Origin: Thermoleophilia bacterium
Lineage (GTDB): Bacteria; Actinomycetota; Thermoleophilia; Gaiellales; Gaiellaceae
Direction: 5' to 3'
Assembly (NCBI GenBank): GCA_029858755.1
Contig: JAOUEK010000119.1
Coordinates: forward strand, 1 to 6,557
Length of the DNA stretch: 6,557 bases
Shown here: positions 1 through 5,900 of the stretch, in pieces
Layout: the number at the start of each line of letters is the position of its first letter
How positions within the stretch are numbered: position 1 is the stretch's first letter
The notes under the pieces: generated by a model
What the model was told of the DNA's origin: nothing
The model's database searches: none
Seen by the model: only the letters and a program-made list of their open reading frames with translations
Translations under genes and position numbers: made by a program

Positions 1-253
1 GCTCCCGTGGAGCGCGTGCGTAGCTGAGCGGCGAGAGGAGCGCCGCGGCGGCTGCGTACGTCGGCCCGCCCGGCGCGGCCAGCAGCCGCTCGCCCCAGAC
101 GTCGCGCCCCGCCCGCAGCGCGTCGGTCACCCGCGCCGTGTAGGCGGGTGACGCGTGTCGAACGCACGGGGGGTCGTCGGCTCCCGAGACGGTGGCGGCC
201 GTCGTCAGAGCGATCGCGGAGAGCGCTGCGGACACGAGGGCTCGAACCGTCAC
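1..253 (-). CDS. Probable exported protein, N-terminal fragment (runs off left edge)
   Basis: Reading the minus strand from a GTG at 253-251 gives 84 uninterrupted codons up to the window edge. The start looks like a Sec signal peptide: a short basic stretch (VTVRAL), then an Ala/Leu/Ile-rich core (about residues 6-20), then a possible cleavage zone around TVSGADD (residues 21-27). A lone Cys at residue 30 follows (DDPPC), but the context is not a convincing lipobox. After it comes a soluble, mostly helical-looking segment containing RAGRDVWGERLLAAPGG (residues 47-63) and an alanine-rich run. I do not recognise a family. The signal-like start and the gene-like composition support a real gene, but only the N-terminus is visible, so no function is assigned. 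It is divergent from the ATP-grasp gene at 303. No strong Shine-Dalgarno precedes the GTG. An in-frame GTG at 235 would shorten the signal peptide and is less attractive. Confidence 0.6.
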   Translation of the reverse strand, partial: MTVRALVSAALSAIALTTAATVSGADDPPCVRHASPAYTARVTDALRAGRDVWGERLLAAPGGPTYAAAAALLSPLSYARAPRE

Positions 254-302
254 GGAGTCATGGTGCCTATGGCCGGCCGGTCGCCAGTACCATCGCGCCG
301 GG
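254..302. promoter_or_regulatory. Divergent intergenic region with possible promoter for the ATP-grasp operon
   Basis: These 49 bp separate two divergently read genes, so any promoters that do not overlap coding sequence must lie here. On the plus strand TACCAT at 288-293 fits the TANNNT form of a -10 box and ends 9 nt before the ATG at 303. That spacing would give a leaderless or nearly leaderless transcript, which would also explain why no Shine-Dalgarno is seen before that ATG. No good -35 is visible at the expected distance. An 8-bp palindrome GGCCGGCC lies at 271-278 and could be an operator or simply a product of high GC. No convincing -10 was seen for the minus-strand gene. Inference from short motifs only. 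Confidence 0.25.
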
Positions 303-1517
303 ATGAAGACCGTCCTCATCGTCGGGGCCGGCCGCTACCAGCGCGCGGTGATCCGCCGTGCGCGGGAGCTCGGCCTGCGCGTGGTGGCCGTCGACCGCAA
401 CCCGGACGCCCCGGGCTTGGCGGAAGCCGACATCGGGCGGGTGGTCGACTTCGCCGACCCCGGCGCCGTGCTCGCTGCGGTCGCGGACCTCGAGATCGAC
501 GGCGTGACGACGGTCCAGGCGGAGCGGGCAGTACCGATGGTCGCACGCCTCGCCGAGGAGCTCGGCGTCCCCGGGATCGGCGCCGGCACCGCGCGGCTGC
601 TGACGCACAAGGTCTCCATGCGGCGGCGCCTCGCGGAGGCCGGCGTGCCGCAACCGCGCTTCACCACGCTGCGCGCGTCGGAGGACGCCGCCCGCGCGTC
701 GGCGGAGGTGCCCTTCCCGGCCGTGCTCAAGCCGGGCGCGGGCAGCGGCCAGCACGGCGTCTTCCGCGTCGAGTCCGCCGCCGAGGTCGCGTCGCACCTC
801 GACGAGGCGCTCGCCGTCTCGCCGGGCGAGGAGGCGATCCTCGAGGAGTACGTCGACGGCATCGAGATGAACGGCATCGTCGTCGTCCGCCAGGGACGGG
901 TGCTGCTCGCCGCGCTCGGCGACCGGCTGCGACCGTCCGGCATCGGCTTCGGCGTGAGCTGGATCCACCTCTATCCGCCGCACGTCGAAGGCGACTCGCT
1001 CGCCGCCTCCACCCGCGTGGCCGTCGACACGGCGCGCACGCTCGGGCTCGAGACGGGGATCGCCTTCCCGCAGCTGATCGCCACGACCGACGGGCGCGTG
1101 CTCGTCGTCGAGTGCGCCGCGCGGATCGGCGGGATGATGGCCGAGCTGCTCGAGCACGCGCTCGGCATCGACCTGCTCGAGATCCAGCTCCGGCTCGCGC
1201 TCGGCGACGAGGTCACCGAGGCGATGGTCCGACCGCGCTTCGAGCGGCCGACCGCGATCCGGTTCCTCACCGCCCAGCCGGGCCACCTCCGCGCGGGGCG
1301 TGTCACGCGTGTCGGGCCGCTCGGCCCGGTGCTCGCGTCGCCGGGTGTCGTCGATGCCTCGATCTACTCCGTCGTCGGTGAGACGATCCGGCCCGTGCAG
1401 GTGATCTCCGACCGGCGTGGGTACGTGATCGCGACGGGTGAGACGCGCGAGCAGGCGCTCCAGCGGGCCGACGCCGCCGCCGCGCTGGTCGAGATAGAGG
1501 TCGAGGAGGTGCGGTGA
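303..1517 (+). CDS. ATP-grasp domain ligase (carbamoyl-phosphate-synthase/biotin-carboxylase-like fold)
   Basis: A 404-residue protein with the layout of an ATP-grasp carboxylate-amine ligase. It would activate a carboxylate as an acyl-phosphate using ATP and join it to a nucleophile, in the cytoplasm. Visible parts: an N-terminal Rossmann-like pre-ATP-grasp domain (VLIVGAGRYQ at 4-13; DRNPDAPGLAEAD at 31-43); the switch into the ATP-grasp domain (HKVSMRRRLAEAGVPQPRF at 102-120); the ATP-binding lysine region (VLKPGAGSGQHGV at 141-153, Lys143); the EEYVDG hinge (181-186); the metal/phosphate region VECAARIGG (269-277, Glu270 and Arg274); and a C-terminal RPTAIRFLTAQPGHL segment (315-329) typical of amino-acid-ligase-like members. 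The residue two after Glu270 is Ala, where many ATP-grasps have a metal-binding Asn. The ATG at 303 is chosen because MKTVLIVGAGRYQ is the natural first beta strand. An upstream in-frame ATG at 192 adds 37 residues lacking domain character that overlap the divergent gene. The stop overlaps the next gene by 4 bp. The substrate is unknown. Confidence 0.88.
   Translation: MKTVLIVGAGRYQRAVIRRARELGLRVVAVDRNPDAPGLAEADIGRVVDFADPGAVLAAVADLEIDGVTTVQAERAVPMVARLAEELGVPGIGAGTARLLTHKVSMRRRLAEAGVPQPRFTTLRASEDAARASAEVPFPAVLKPGAGSGQHGVFRVESAAEVASHLDEALAVSPGEEAILEEYVDGIEMNGIVVVRQGRVLLAALGDRLRPSGIGFGVSWIHLYPPHVEGDSLAASTRVAVDTARTLGLETGIAFPQLIATTDGRVLVVECAARIGGMMAELLEHALGIDLLEIQLRLALGDEVTEAMVRPRFERPTAIRFLTAQPGHLRAGRVTRVGPLGPVLASPGVVDASIYSVVGETIRPVQVISDRRGYVIATGETREQALQRADAAAALVEIEVEEVR
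1503..1510 (+). promoter_or_regulatory. Strong Shine-Dalgarno inside the end of the ATP-grasp gene
   Basis: GAGGAGGT lies 3 nt before the GTG at 1514, within the last codons of the upstream gene. It is the best anti-Shine-Dalgarno match I saw in the window and supports the GTG start of the deacetylase-like gene and translational coupling through the GTGA overlap. The spacing is somewhat shorter than the usual 5-9 nt, but counting from the AGGAGG core it is 4 nt. Confidence 0.6.
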
Positions 1518-2179
1518 CCGGCGCGAGCTGCGCCTTCTCGCTCGCGCACTACCGCGAGCTGCTCGAGGCCGCCAAGGCGGGCGGCTACCGCTTCGTGGGC
1601 TTCGATCGGCCGCCCGAGCCCGGTGACCTCGTCGTCCGTCACGACGTCGACCTCTCGCTGGACGCTGCCGTGCGCATGGCGGAGGTGGAGGCGGAGGCCG
1701 GCGTCTCGTCGACGTGGTTCCTGATGACGCGCTCCGTCTTCTACAACCTGCTCTCCGAGGAGGGCGAGCGGGCCCTCGCCCGGCTGCGTGAGCTCGGCGG
1801 CCGCATCGCGCACCACGCCGTCTGGCCCCGCGTCGACCTCGACGAGCGCTTCGAGCCCGTGGTGGCGTGGCACAACCCGAGTCGCGACTACCAGACCGCC
1901 CCGATCGACGGCGCGACCAACGCGATGAGCCCGCCCTGGTACGACCCGCCGCGATTCCGCACCGACTCGAACCAGAACTGGCGGCACCGCGACCTCCCCG
2001 GCCACTGCCCACACGCGGAGCTCGCCCGCGGGGAGCTCGACTGGCTCCACGTCAACGTCCACCCCGAGATCTGGGTCTACCACGGCCGGACGATGCGGGA
2101 GACGATGGAGGCCTTCCTCGCCGCCGAGCGGCAGCTGCGGCTGGAGCAGCTCCGTGCCGACCGCATCGACCTGTCCTGA
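1514..2179 (+). CDS. Polysaccharide-deacetylase-like (divergent NodB-fold) protein
   Basis: A 221-residue protein resembling the divergent polysaccharide-deacetylase-like proteins found in surface-polysaccharide loci. Visible marks: a first metal-site motif VRHDVDLSLDAAVRMAEVEA (41-60) in place of the classic TFDDG, with Asp44 and Asp46 as likely base and metal ligand; a strand ending SSTWFLM (65-71); a histidine motif RIAHHAVWPRVD (97-108, His100/His101) where classic members carry HxxxH; VVAWHNP (116-122); a DSNQNWRHRD segment (151-160); and LHVNVHPEIWVY (178-189) with His183, matching the late catalytic-His strand. There is no signal peptide or membrane segment, so a cytoplasmic enzyme acting on a small or nucleotide-linked substrate is more likely than a cell-wall deacetylase. 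The gene begins at a GTG overlapping the ATP-grasp stop (GTGA), so the two are probably made together and may act in sequence. Deacetylase chemistry is inferred; a metal-dependent hydrolase of another specificity, or an inactive relative, is possible. Confidence 0.75.
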   Translation: MTGASCAFSLAHYRELLEAAKAGGYRFVGFDRPPEPGDLVVRHDVDLSLDAAVRMAEVEAEAGVSSTWFLMTRSVFYNLLSEEGERALARLRELGGRIAHHAVWPRVDLDERFEPVVAWHNPSRDYQTAPIDGATNAMSPPWYDPPRFRTDSNQNWRHRDLPGHCPHAELARGELDWLHVNVHPEIWVYHGRTMRETMEAFLAAERQLRLEQLRADRIDLS

Positions 2180-2184
2180 GCGCG

Positions 2185-2195
2185 CCCGGCCCGGG
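2185..2195. terminator. Short GC hairpin between convergent genes (possible weak bidirectional terminator)
   Basis: CCCGGCCCGGG forms a 4-bp stem with a 3-nt loop in the 16-bp gap between two convergent stop codons (2179 and 2196). No T-run follows on either strand, so it does not meet the usual intrinsic-terminator pattern. It is reported because it is the only structure in the only spot where the two operons must stop. Confidence 0.2.
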
Positions 2196-2798
2196 TCAGC
2201 TCTTCTCCAGCGCGAAGCGTGACCGCACGGCGTCTTCCAGCTCGTGCTCCTCGAGCGCGAGCTCGAGCCGCCGCAGCGCTGCCTCGTGATCGGGGATCCA
2301 GCGGCGCTCGATCGCGCGCAGGCGACGTGCCGTCGCCGCAAGCTCCCGCTCGATCGCCTCGTGCGCCGCCCTCGCCACCGCGTACTCCGCCGCGGCGTCG
2401 AGCGCGGCCCGGTGCGCGACCGCCGAGAGCGCCACCGCCGGCGCGCCGCCGGACGGCACGCCCGACGGCTCGCCGTGCGCGACGAGCACCTCGTGGGGGA
2501 TCAGGGTGCCCAGCGCGTTCCGCCACCGCACCTCGGCGGTCGCGGTGCCCGCCACCGGCTGGGCGGCGAGGCGCAGCCGCCGTGCGCCGGCCAGTGCGAG
2601 CGCGCGGTCGTTCGCGGCCGCCGCGGCACGGGCGTGCTCTTCCCAGGCGCTGGTCGCGTCCGCGAGCGCCCGTGCCGTCCGCTCGCGCTCGCGGAGAAGC
2701 GTCTGTCGCTTCTGCTCGAGCACGCCGGTGCCGCGGCGCGCCACCTCGAGCCGGCGCAGCAGCCACAGGCGCCCGGCTCTACCCGGCGGGGCCTTCAT
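2196..2798 (-). CDS. atpD (ntpD): V/A-type ATPase subunit D (central rotor shaft)
   Basis: A 200-residue protein with the pattern of subunit D, the long coiled-coil axle that turns inside the A3B3 head and joins it to subunit F and the membrane ring. The N-terminal helix RLWLLRRLEVARRGTGVLEQKR (10-31) matches the family's conserved RLxxLxxRLxxAxxGxxLLKxKR opening. The chain then forms a coiled coil to about residue 60. A middle variable segment holds LGTLIPHEV (96-104). The C-terminal helix (about 123-197) contains RAIERRWIPDHEAALRRLEL (161-180) and ends in EEHELEDAVRSRFAL, the family's signature return helix. The length is normal (about 200-220). Its start overlaps the 3' end of subunit B by 20 bp, with GAGGA (2803-2807 on the minus strand) 4 nt before the ATG. 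It is the last gene of the operon here and converges on the deacetylase-like gene. Do not confuse the symbol with F-type atpD (beta). Confidence 0.9.
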   Translation of the reverse strand: MKAPPGRAGRLWLLRRLEVARRGTGVLEQKRQTLLRERERTARALADATSAWEEHARAAAAANDRALALAGARRLRLAAQPVAGTATAEVRWRNALGTLIPHEVLVAHGEPSGVPSGGAPAVALSAVAHRAALDAAAEYAVARAAHEAIERELAATARRLRAIERRWIPDHEAALRRLELALEEHELEDAVRSRFALEKS

Positions 2799-4185
2799 CC
2801 CGTCCTCGCTCGCCCGGATAGTGCTCGCGCAGCGCGGCCTCGGACACCATGGTCAGCTCCCGCGCGGGCAGCGTGGCGGCCACCCCCCACCCGCGGTCGA
2901 GCGTCTCCTCGATCGTTCGTGCCTCGTCGACACCCTGCTCGACGAAGTCGGCCTCGAACGCGTCCACGAGCGTGAGGTAGCGGGCCTCCGACTCGCTGAG
3001 CGCGTCGGCCCCGACCACCTCGGCGAGATCGGCGACGCGACGAGCCTGGGCGACGAGTGCGTACAGCTGCGCGGCGAGCTCCAGGTGATCCGGCCGCGTC
3101 CTCGACCCGCCCGCGCCCAGGCGCATCAGGCGCGAGAGCGACCTGAGCGGGTCGAACGGCGGGTAGACGCCGCGGACATGCAGGTCGTGGGCGAGCACGA
3201 TCTGCCCCTCGGTGATGTACCCCGTGAGGTCGGGAACCGGGTGCGTGATGTCCTCGCCGGGCATCGTCAGCACCGGGACCTGCGTCACCGAGCCGGCCAG
3301 GCCCTGGATGCGCCCGGCCCGCTCGTAGATGCTCGCCAGGTCGCTGTACAGGTAGCCCGGGTAGCCGCGCCGGCTCGGGATCTCGCCCCGCGACGACGAG
3401 ATCTCGCGCACCGCCTCGCAGTAGCTCGTCATGTCCGCCATCACCACGAGCACGTGCCGGTCGAGGTCGAAGGCCAGGTGCTCGGCGACGGTCAGCGCCA
3501 GCCGCGGCGCGGTGATCCGCTCGACGAGCGGATCGTCGGCCGTGTTCAGCACGAGCACCAGGTCGTCCGACGGCTCACGGAGCTCGAGGCGGTCCCGCAT
3601 CATCGACGCGTCCGCGTTGGTCACGCCCATGGCGGCGAACACGACCGCGAACGGCTCGTCGCGCACGGTCGCCTGCGCGGCGACCTGTGCAGCCAGCTCC
3701 AGGTGCGGCAGCCCCCCGACCGAGAAGATCGGGAGCTTCTGGCCGCGTACCAGCGTCGCGAGGCCGTCGATCGCGGAGACGCCGGTGAGGATCGGGTCGC
3801 GCGGCGTCGCCCGCGCCGCCGGGTTGACCGGGCGGCCCCCGATCTCGCGCAGCTCCGTGCCGAGCACGGGCGGGCCGCCGTCCAGCGGCTCGCCACGCCC
3901 GCTGCACACGCGCCCCAGCCACGCCTCGCCGACCGGGATCCGCATCGGCCCGCCGCCGAACGCCACGCGTGCACCCTCCAGCCCCAGCCCGCGCGTGCCC
4001 TCGAACACCTGCACCACAGCGAGGTCGCCCGCGACCTCGAGCACCACTCCGTGGCGCACGTCGCCCGAGTCGAGGCGGATCTCCGCGACCTCGTCCCAGC
4101 CGACGCCCCCGACTCCCTCGACGCACACGAGCGGTCCCTTGATCGACGTCAGGCCCGCGTACTCGACCGGTGCACGAACGCTCAT
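2779..4185 (-). CDS. atpB (ntpB): V/A-type ATPase subunit B (regulatory/non-catalytic head subunit)
   Basis: 468 residues, the usual size for subunit B, which alternates with A in the head and completes the nucleotide sites at the interface. The N-terminal beta-barrel begins EYAGLTSIKGPLVCVEGV (8-25). The nucleotide-binding-fold region has ATPRDPILTGVSAIDGLATL (126-145) and GQKLPIFSVGGLPHLELAAQ (148-167), the degenerate loop that replaces a Walker A in this family. Also present are MGVTNADASMMRDRLE (186-201), VLVVMADMTSYCEAVREIS (245-263), SRRGYPGYLYSDLASIYERA (271-290), and VPVLTMPGEDITHPVPDLTG (303-322), all hallmark B segments. The degenerate loop reads SVGGLPHL where most B proteins have SGSGLP followed by HN or AN. 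The ATG at 4185 overlaps the subunit A stop as ATGA, which fixes the start; longer open sequence upstream lies inside the A gene in another frame. The C-terminal tail (452-468) is hydrophilic and overlaps the subunit D start. Confidence 0.95.
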   Translation of the reverse strand: MSVRAPVEYAGLTSIKGPLVCVEGVGGVGWDEVAEIRLDSGDVRHGVVLEVAGDLAVVQVFEGTRGLGLEGARVAFGGGPMRIPVGEAWLGRVCSGRGEPLDGGPPVLGTELREIGGRPVNPAARATPRDPILTGVSAIDGLATLVRGQKLPIFSVGGLPHLELAAQVAAQATVRDEPFAVVFAAMGVTNADASMMRDRLELREPSDDLVLVLNTADDPLVERITAPRLALTVAEHLAFDLDRHVLVVMADMTSYCEAVREISSSRGEIPSRRGYPGYLYSDLASIYERAGRIQGLAGSVTQVPVLTMPGEDITHPVPDLTGYITEGQIVLAHDLHVRGVYPPFDPLRSLSRLMRLGAGGSRTRPDHLELAAQLYALVAQARRVADLAEVVGADALSESEARYLTLVDAFEADFVEQGVDEARTIEETLDRGWGVAATLPARELTMVSEAALREHYPGERGRDEGPAG

Positions 4186-5900
4186 GCCAGCCCCCAGATC
4201 TCGCCGCGCAGCTGCTCCGCCACCGCCTGCACCGCGGCCGCGTCGTCGGGGCCGGCGACGTCGCGCGCTCGGGTCGCGGGTGAGAGGTCGAGCTCGTCGA
4301 TCCGCGCGATCGGCACGCCGCGCTCGACGACGCCCGCGCACGCGTCGTGGAGATCGAGGGCGAGTTCGAGCAGCGCCTCCTGCTTCGCCGCGCTGCAGTA
4401 CGCGTCGTTCGCGCTGAGGCTGCTCTGCTGCAGGACCGCCTCGCGGAGCAGCCGCCCGGCGAGCATCGTCACCCGCTCGCGGTCGGGCAGCGACGTCGCG
4501 CCGACGAGCTGCGCGATCGACTCGAGCCGGTCGGCGTCGGCCAGCAGGCGGAGCGCGCGCCCACGCCGCGCAGCCCATCCCGGCTCGTGCCGAGCGACGT
4601 GCCATTCGCCGACGCGCTCGGCGTCGCGTGTCGACGAGTCGCGCCAGCTCACCGCCGGGTAGTGGCGCGCGTACGCGAGGTCGGGGTCGAGCGACCACAC
4701 GCAGCGGACGAACCGCCTCGTGTGGGCGCTGACGGGCTCCGTCATGTCCCCGCCGGGGGGAGAGACCGCGGCGAGGATCGTCACCGACGCGTCGTCGCCG
4801 CCGAGCGTCCGCACGCGGCCGGCCCGCTCGTAGAAGGCCGCGAGCGCGGTGGCGAGCCCGGCCGGGTACCCCTCCTCCGCTGGGAGCTCGCCCGTCCGTG
4901 AGGACACCTCTCGCAGCGCCTCGGCCCAGCGCGACGTGGAGTCGGCGATGAGCACGGTCTCGTAGCCCATGTCGCGGTACAGCTCGGCCACGGTGACCCC
5001 CGTGTAGATGCTCGCCTCGCGGGCGAGGACGGGCATGTTCGAGGTGTTGGCGACGAGCACCGTGCGGTCGAGGAGCGGCCTGCCGGTGCGCGGGTCCTCG
5101 AGCCGCGACATCTCCTCCAGCACGTCCGCCATCTCGTTACCGCGCTCGCCGCAGCCGACGTACACGATCACGTCCGCGTCGCACCACTTGGCGATCTGCT
5201 GCAGCAGCACGGTCTTGCCGGTGCCGAAGCCCCCGGGGACCGCGGCGCTGCCGCCGCGCGCGATCGGGAAGAAGAGGTCGAGTGCTCGCTGCCCCGTGCT
5301 CAGCGGCGCGTCGGCGCGGAGTCGCTCCGCGACCGGCCGCGGCCGTCGCACCGGCCATCGCTCCGCCAGCGTGACGTCGACGCCGGCCACACGCGCGATC
5401 GGCTCCTCGATCGTGACCGATCCGGCGGGCGCGATCCACTCCAGGGTGCCGGAGACGCCGTGCGGGACGCGGGCGCGGAACGCGATCGCCTCCGTCTCGG
5501 GCACCTCGCCCAGCACCGCGCCGGGCTCGACCCGGCCCCCGGGCTCCACGGTCGGGGTGAAGGACCACTCGCGCCGCTCGTCGAGGGTGGGCAGGCGCGC
5601 GCCGTCCGCGAGCAGGGCCGGCGCGCCGGAGAGGCGGCGGAGCATCCCGTCGAACACGCCGCCGAGCAGGCCCGGGCCCAGCGTCGCTCGCAACGGGTGC
5701 CCGGTGGCCACGACCGCATCACCCGGACGCACCCCGCCCGTGTACGCGTACACCTGCACCGTCGCGTACTGCCCCGCCAGGGAGATCACCTCACCGGGCA
5801 GGCGCGCCTCGCCGATCTCGACGAGCTCCAGCATCCCCGGCTCGAGCCCCTCCACCTCGAGCACCGGCCCGCTGACGCGGTGCACGCTGCCGGCGCTCAC
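4182..5900 (-). CDS. atpA (ntpA): V/A-type ATPase subunit A (catalytic head subunit)
   Basis: 572 residues, close to the family's usual 575-600. It couples ATP hydrolysis or synthesis to rotation. N-terminal beta-barrel: VHRVSGPVLEVEGLEPGMLE (6-25). The bulge domain specific to A subunits follows, including EWSFTPTVEPGG (111-122). Catalytic core: P-loop GGFGTGKT (223-230) with Lys229 and Thr230; YVGCGERGNEMADVL (247-261) with catalytic Glu252 and Arg253; VLIADSTSRWAEALREVSSR (316-335) containing the Walker B Asp320; EEGYPAGL (342-349); FYERAGRV (356-363); and AAVSPPGGDMTEPV (377-390). The helical C-terminal domain runs to the end. The start is the GTG at 5900, because it gives the canonical opening strand, overlaps the subunit E stop as GTGA, and has GGAG 8 nt upstream; the open frame continues further upstream only as a shadow inside subunit E. 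All key residues are intact, so it should be active. Inteins, sometimes found at this P-loop, are absent. Confidence 0.96.
   Translation of the reverse strand: MSAGSVHRVSGPVLEVEGLEPGMLELVEIGEARLPGEVISLAGQYATVQVYAYTGGVRPGDAVVATGHPLRATLGPGLLGGVFDGMLRRLSGAPALLADGARLPTLDERREWSFTPTVEPGGRVEPGAVLGEVPETEAIAFRARVPHGVSGTLEWIAPAGSVTIEEPIARVAGVDVTLAERWPVRRPRPVAERLRADAPLSTGQRALDLFFPIARGGSAAVPGGFGTGKTVLLQQIAKWCDADVIVYVGCGERGNEMADVLEEMSRLEDPRTGRPLLDRTVLVANTSNMPVLAREASIYTGVTVAELYRDMGYETVLIADSTSRWAEALREVSSRTGELPAEEGYPAGLATALAAFYERAGRVRTLGGDDASVTILAAVSPPGGDMTEPVSAHTRRFVRCVWSLDPDLAYARHYPAVSWRDSSTRDAERVGEWHVARHEPGWAARRGRALRLLADADRLESIAQLVGATSLPDRERVTMLAGRLLREAVLQQSSLSANDAYCSAAKQEALLELALDLHDACAGVVERGVPIARIDELDLSPATRARDVAGPDDAAAVQAVAEQLRGEIWGLA

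Noticed and set aside
223..263. Tiny frame ATG-ACT-CCG-TGA on the minus strand just before the exported-protein GTG
   Set aside because: Only three codons before the stop; although it overlaps the GTG start region, there is no evidence that it is a leader peptide.
192..302. N-terminal extension of the ATP-grasp protein from an upstream in-frame ATG
   Set aside because: The extra 37 residues lack domain character, precede the natural first beta strand of the fold, and overlap the divergent signal-peptide gene.
267..2012. Long minus-strand open frame opposite the ATP-grasp and deacetylase-like genes
   Set aside because: Arg/Gly/Asp-rich low-complexity translation without recognisable motifs; a typical antisense shadow of high-GC coding sequence.
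2506..4662. 718-codon plus-strand open frame opposite the ATPase B and A genes
   Set aside because: It lies antisense to strongly conserved subunits B and A and its product is Arg/Ala/His-rich without motifs; an artefact of GC-biased third positions.
4186..4698. Upstream extension of subunit B inside the subunit A gene
   Set aside because: The conserved B barrel starts at the ATG at 4185, which overlaps the A stop; the extension is an out-of-frame reading of the A C-terminus.
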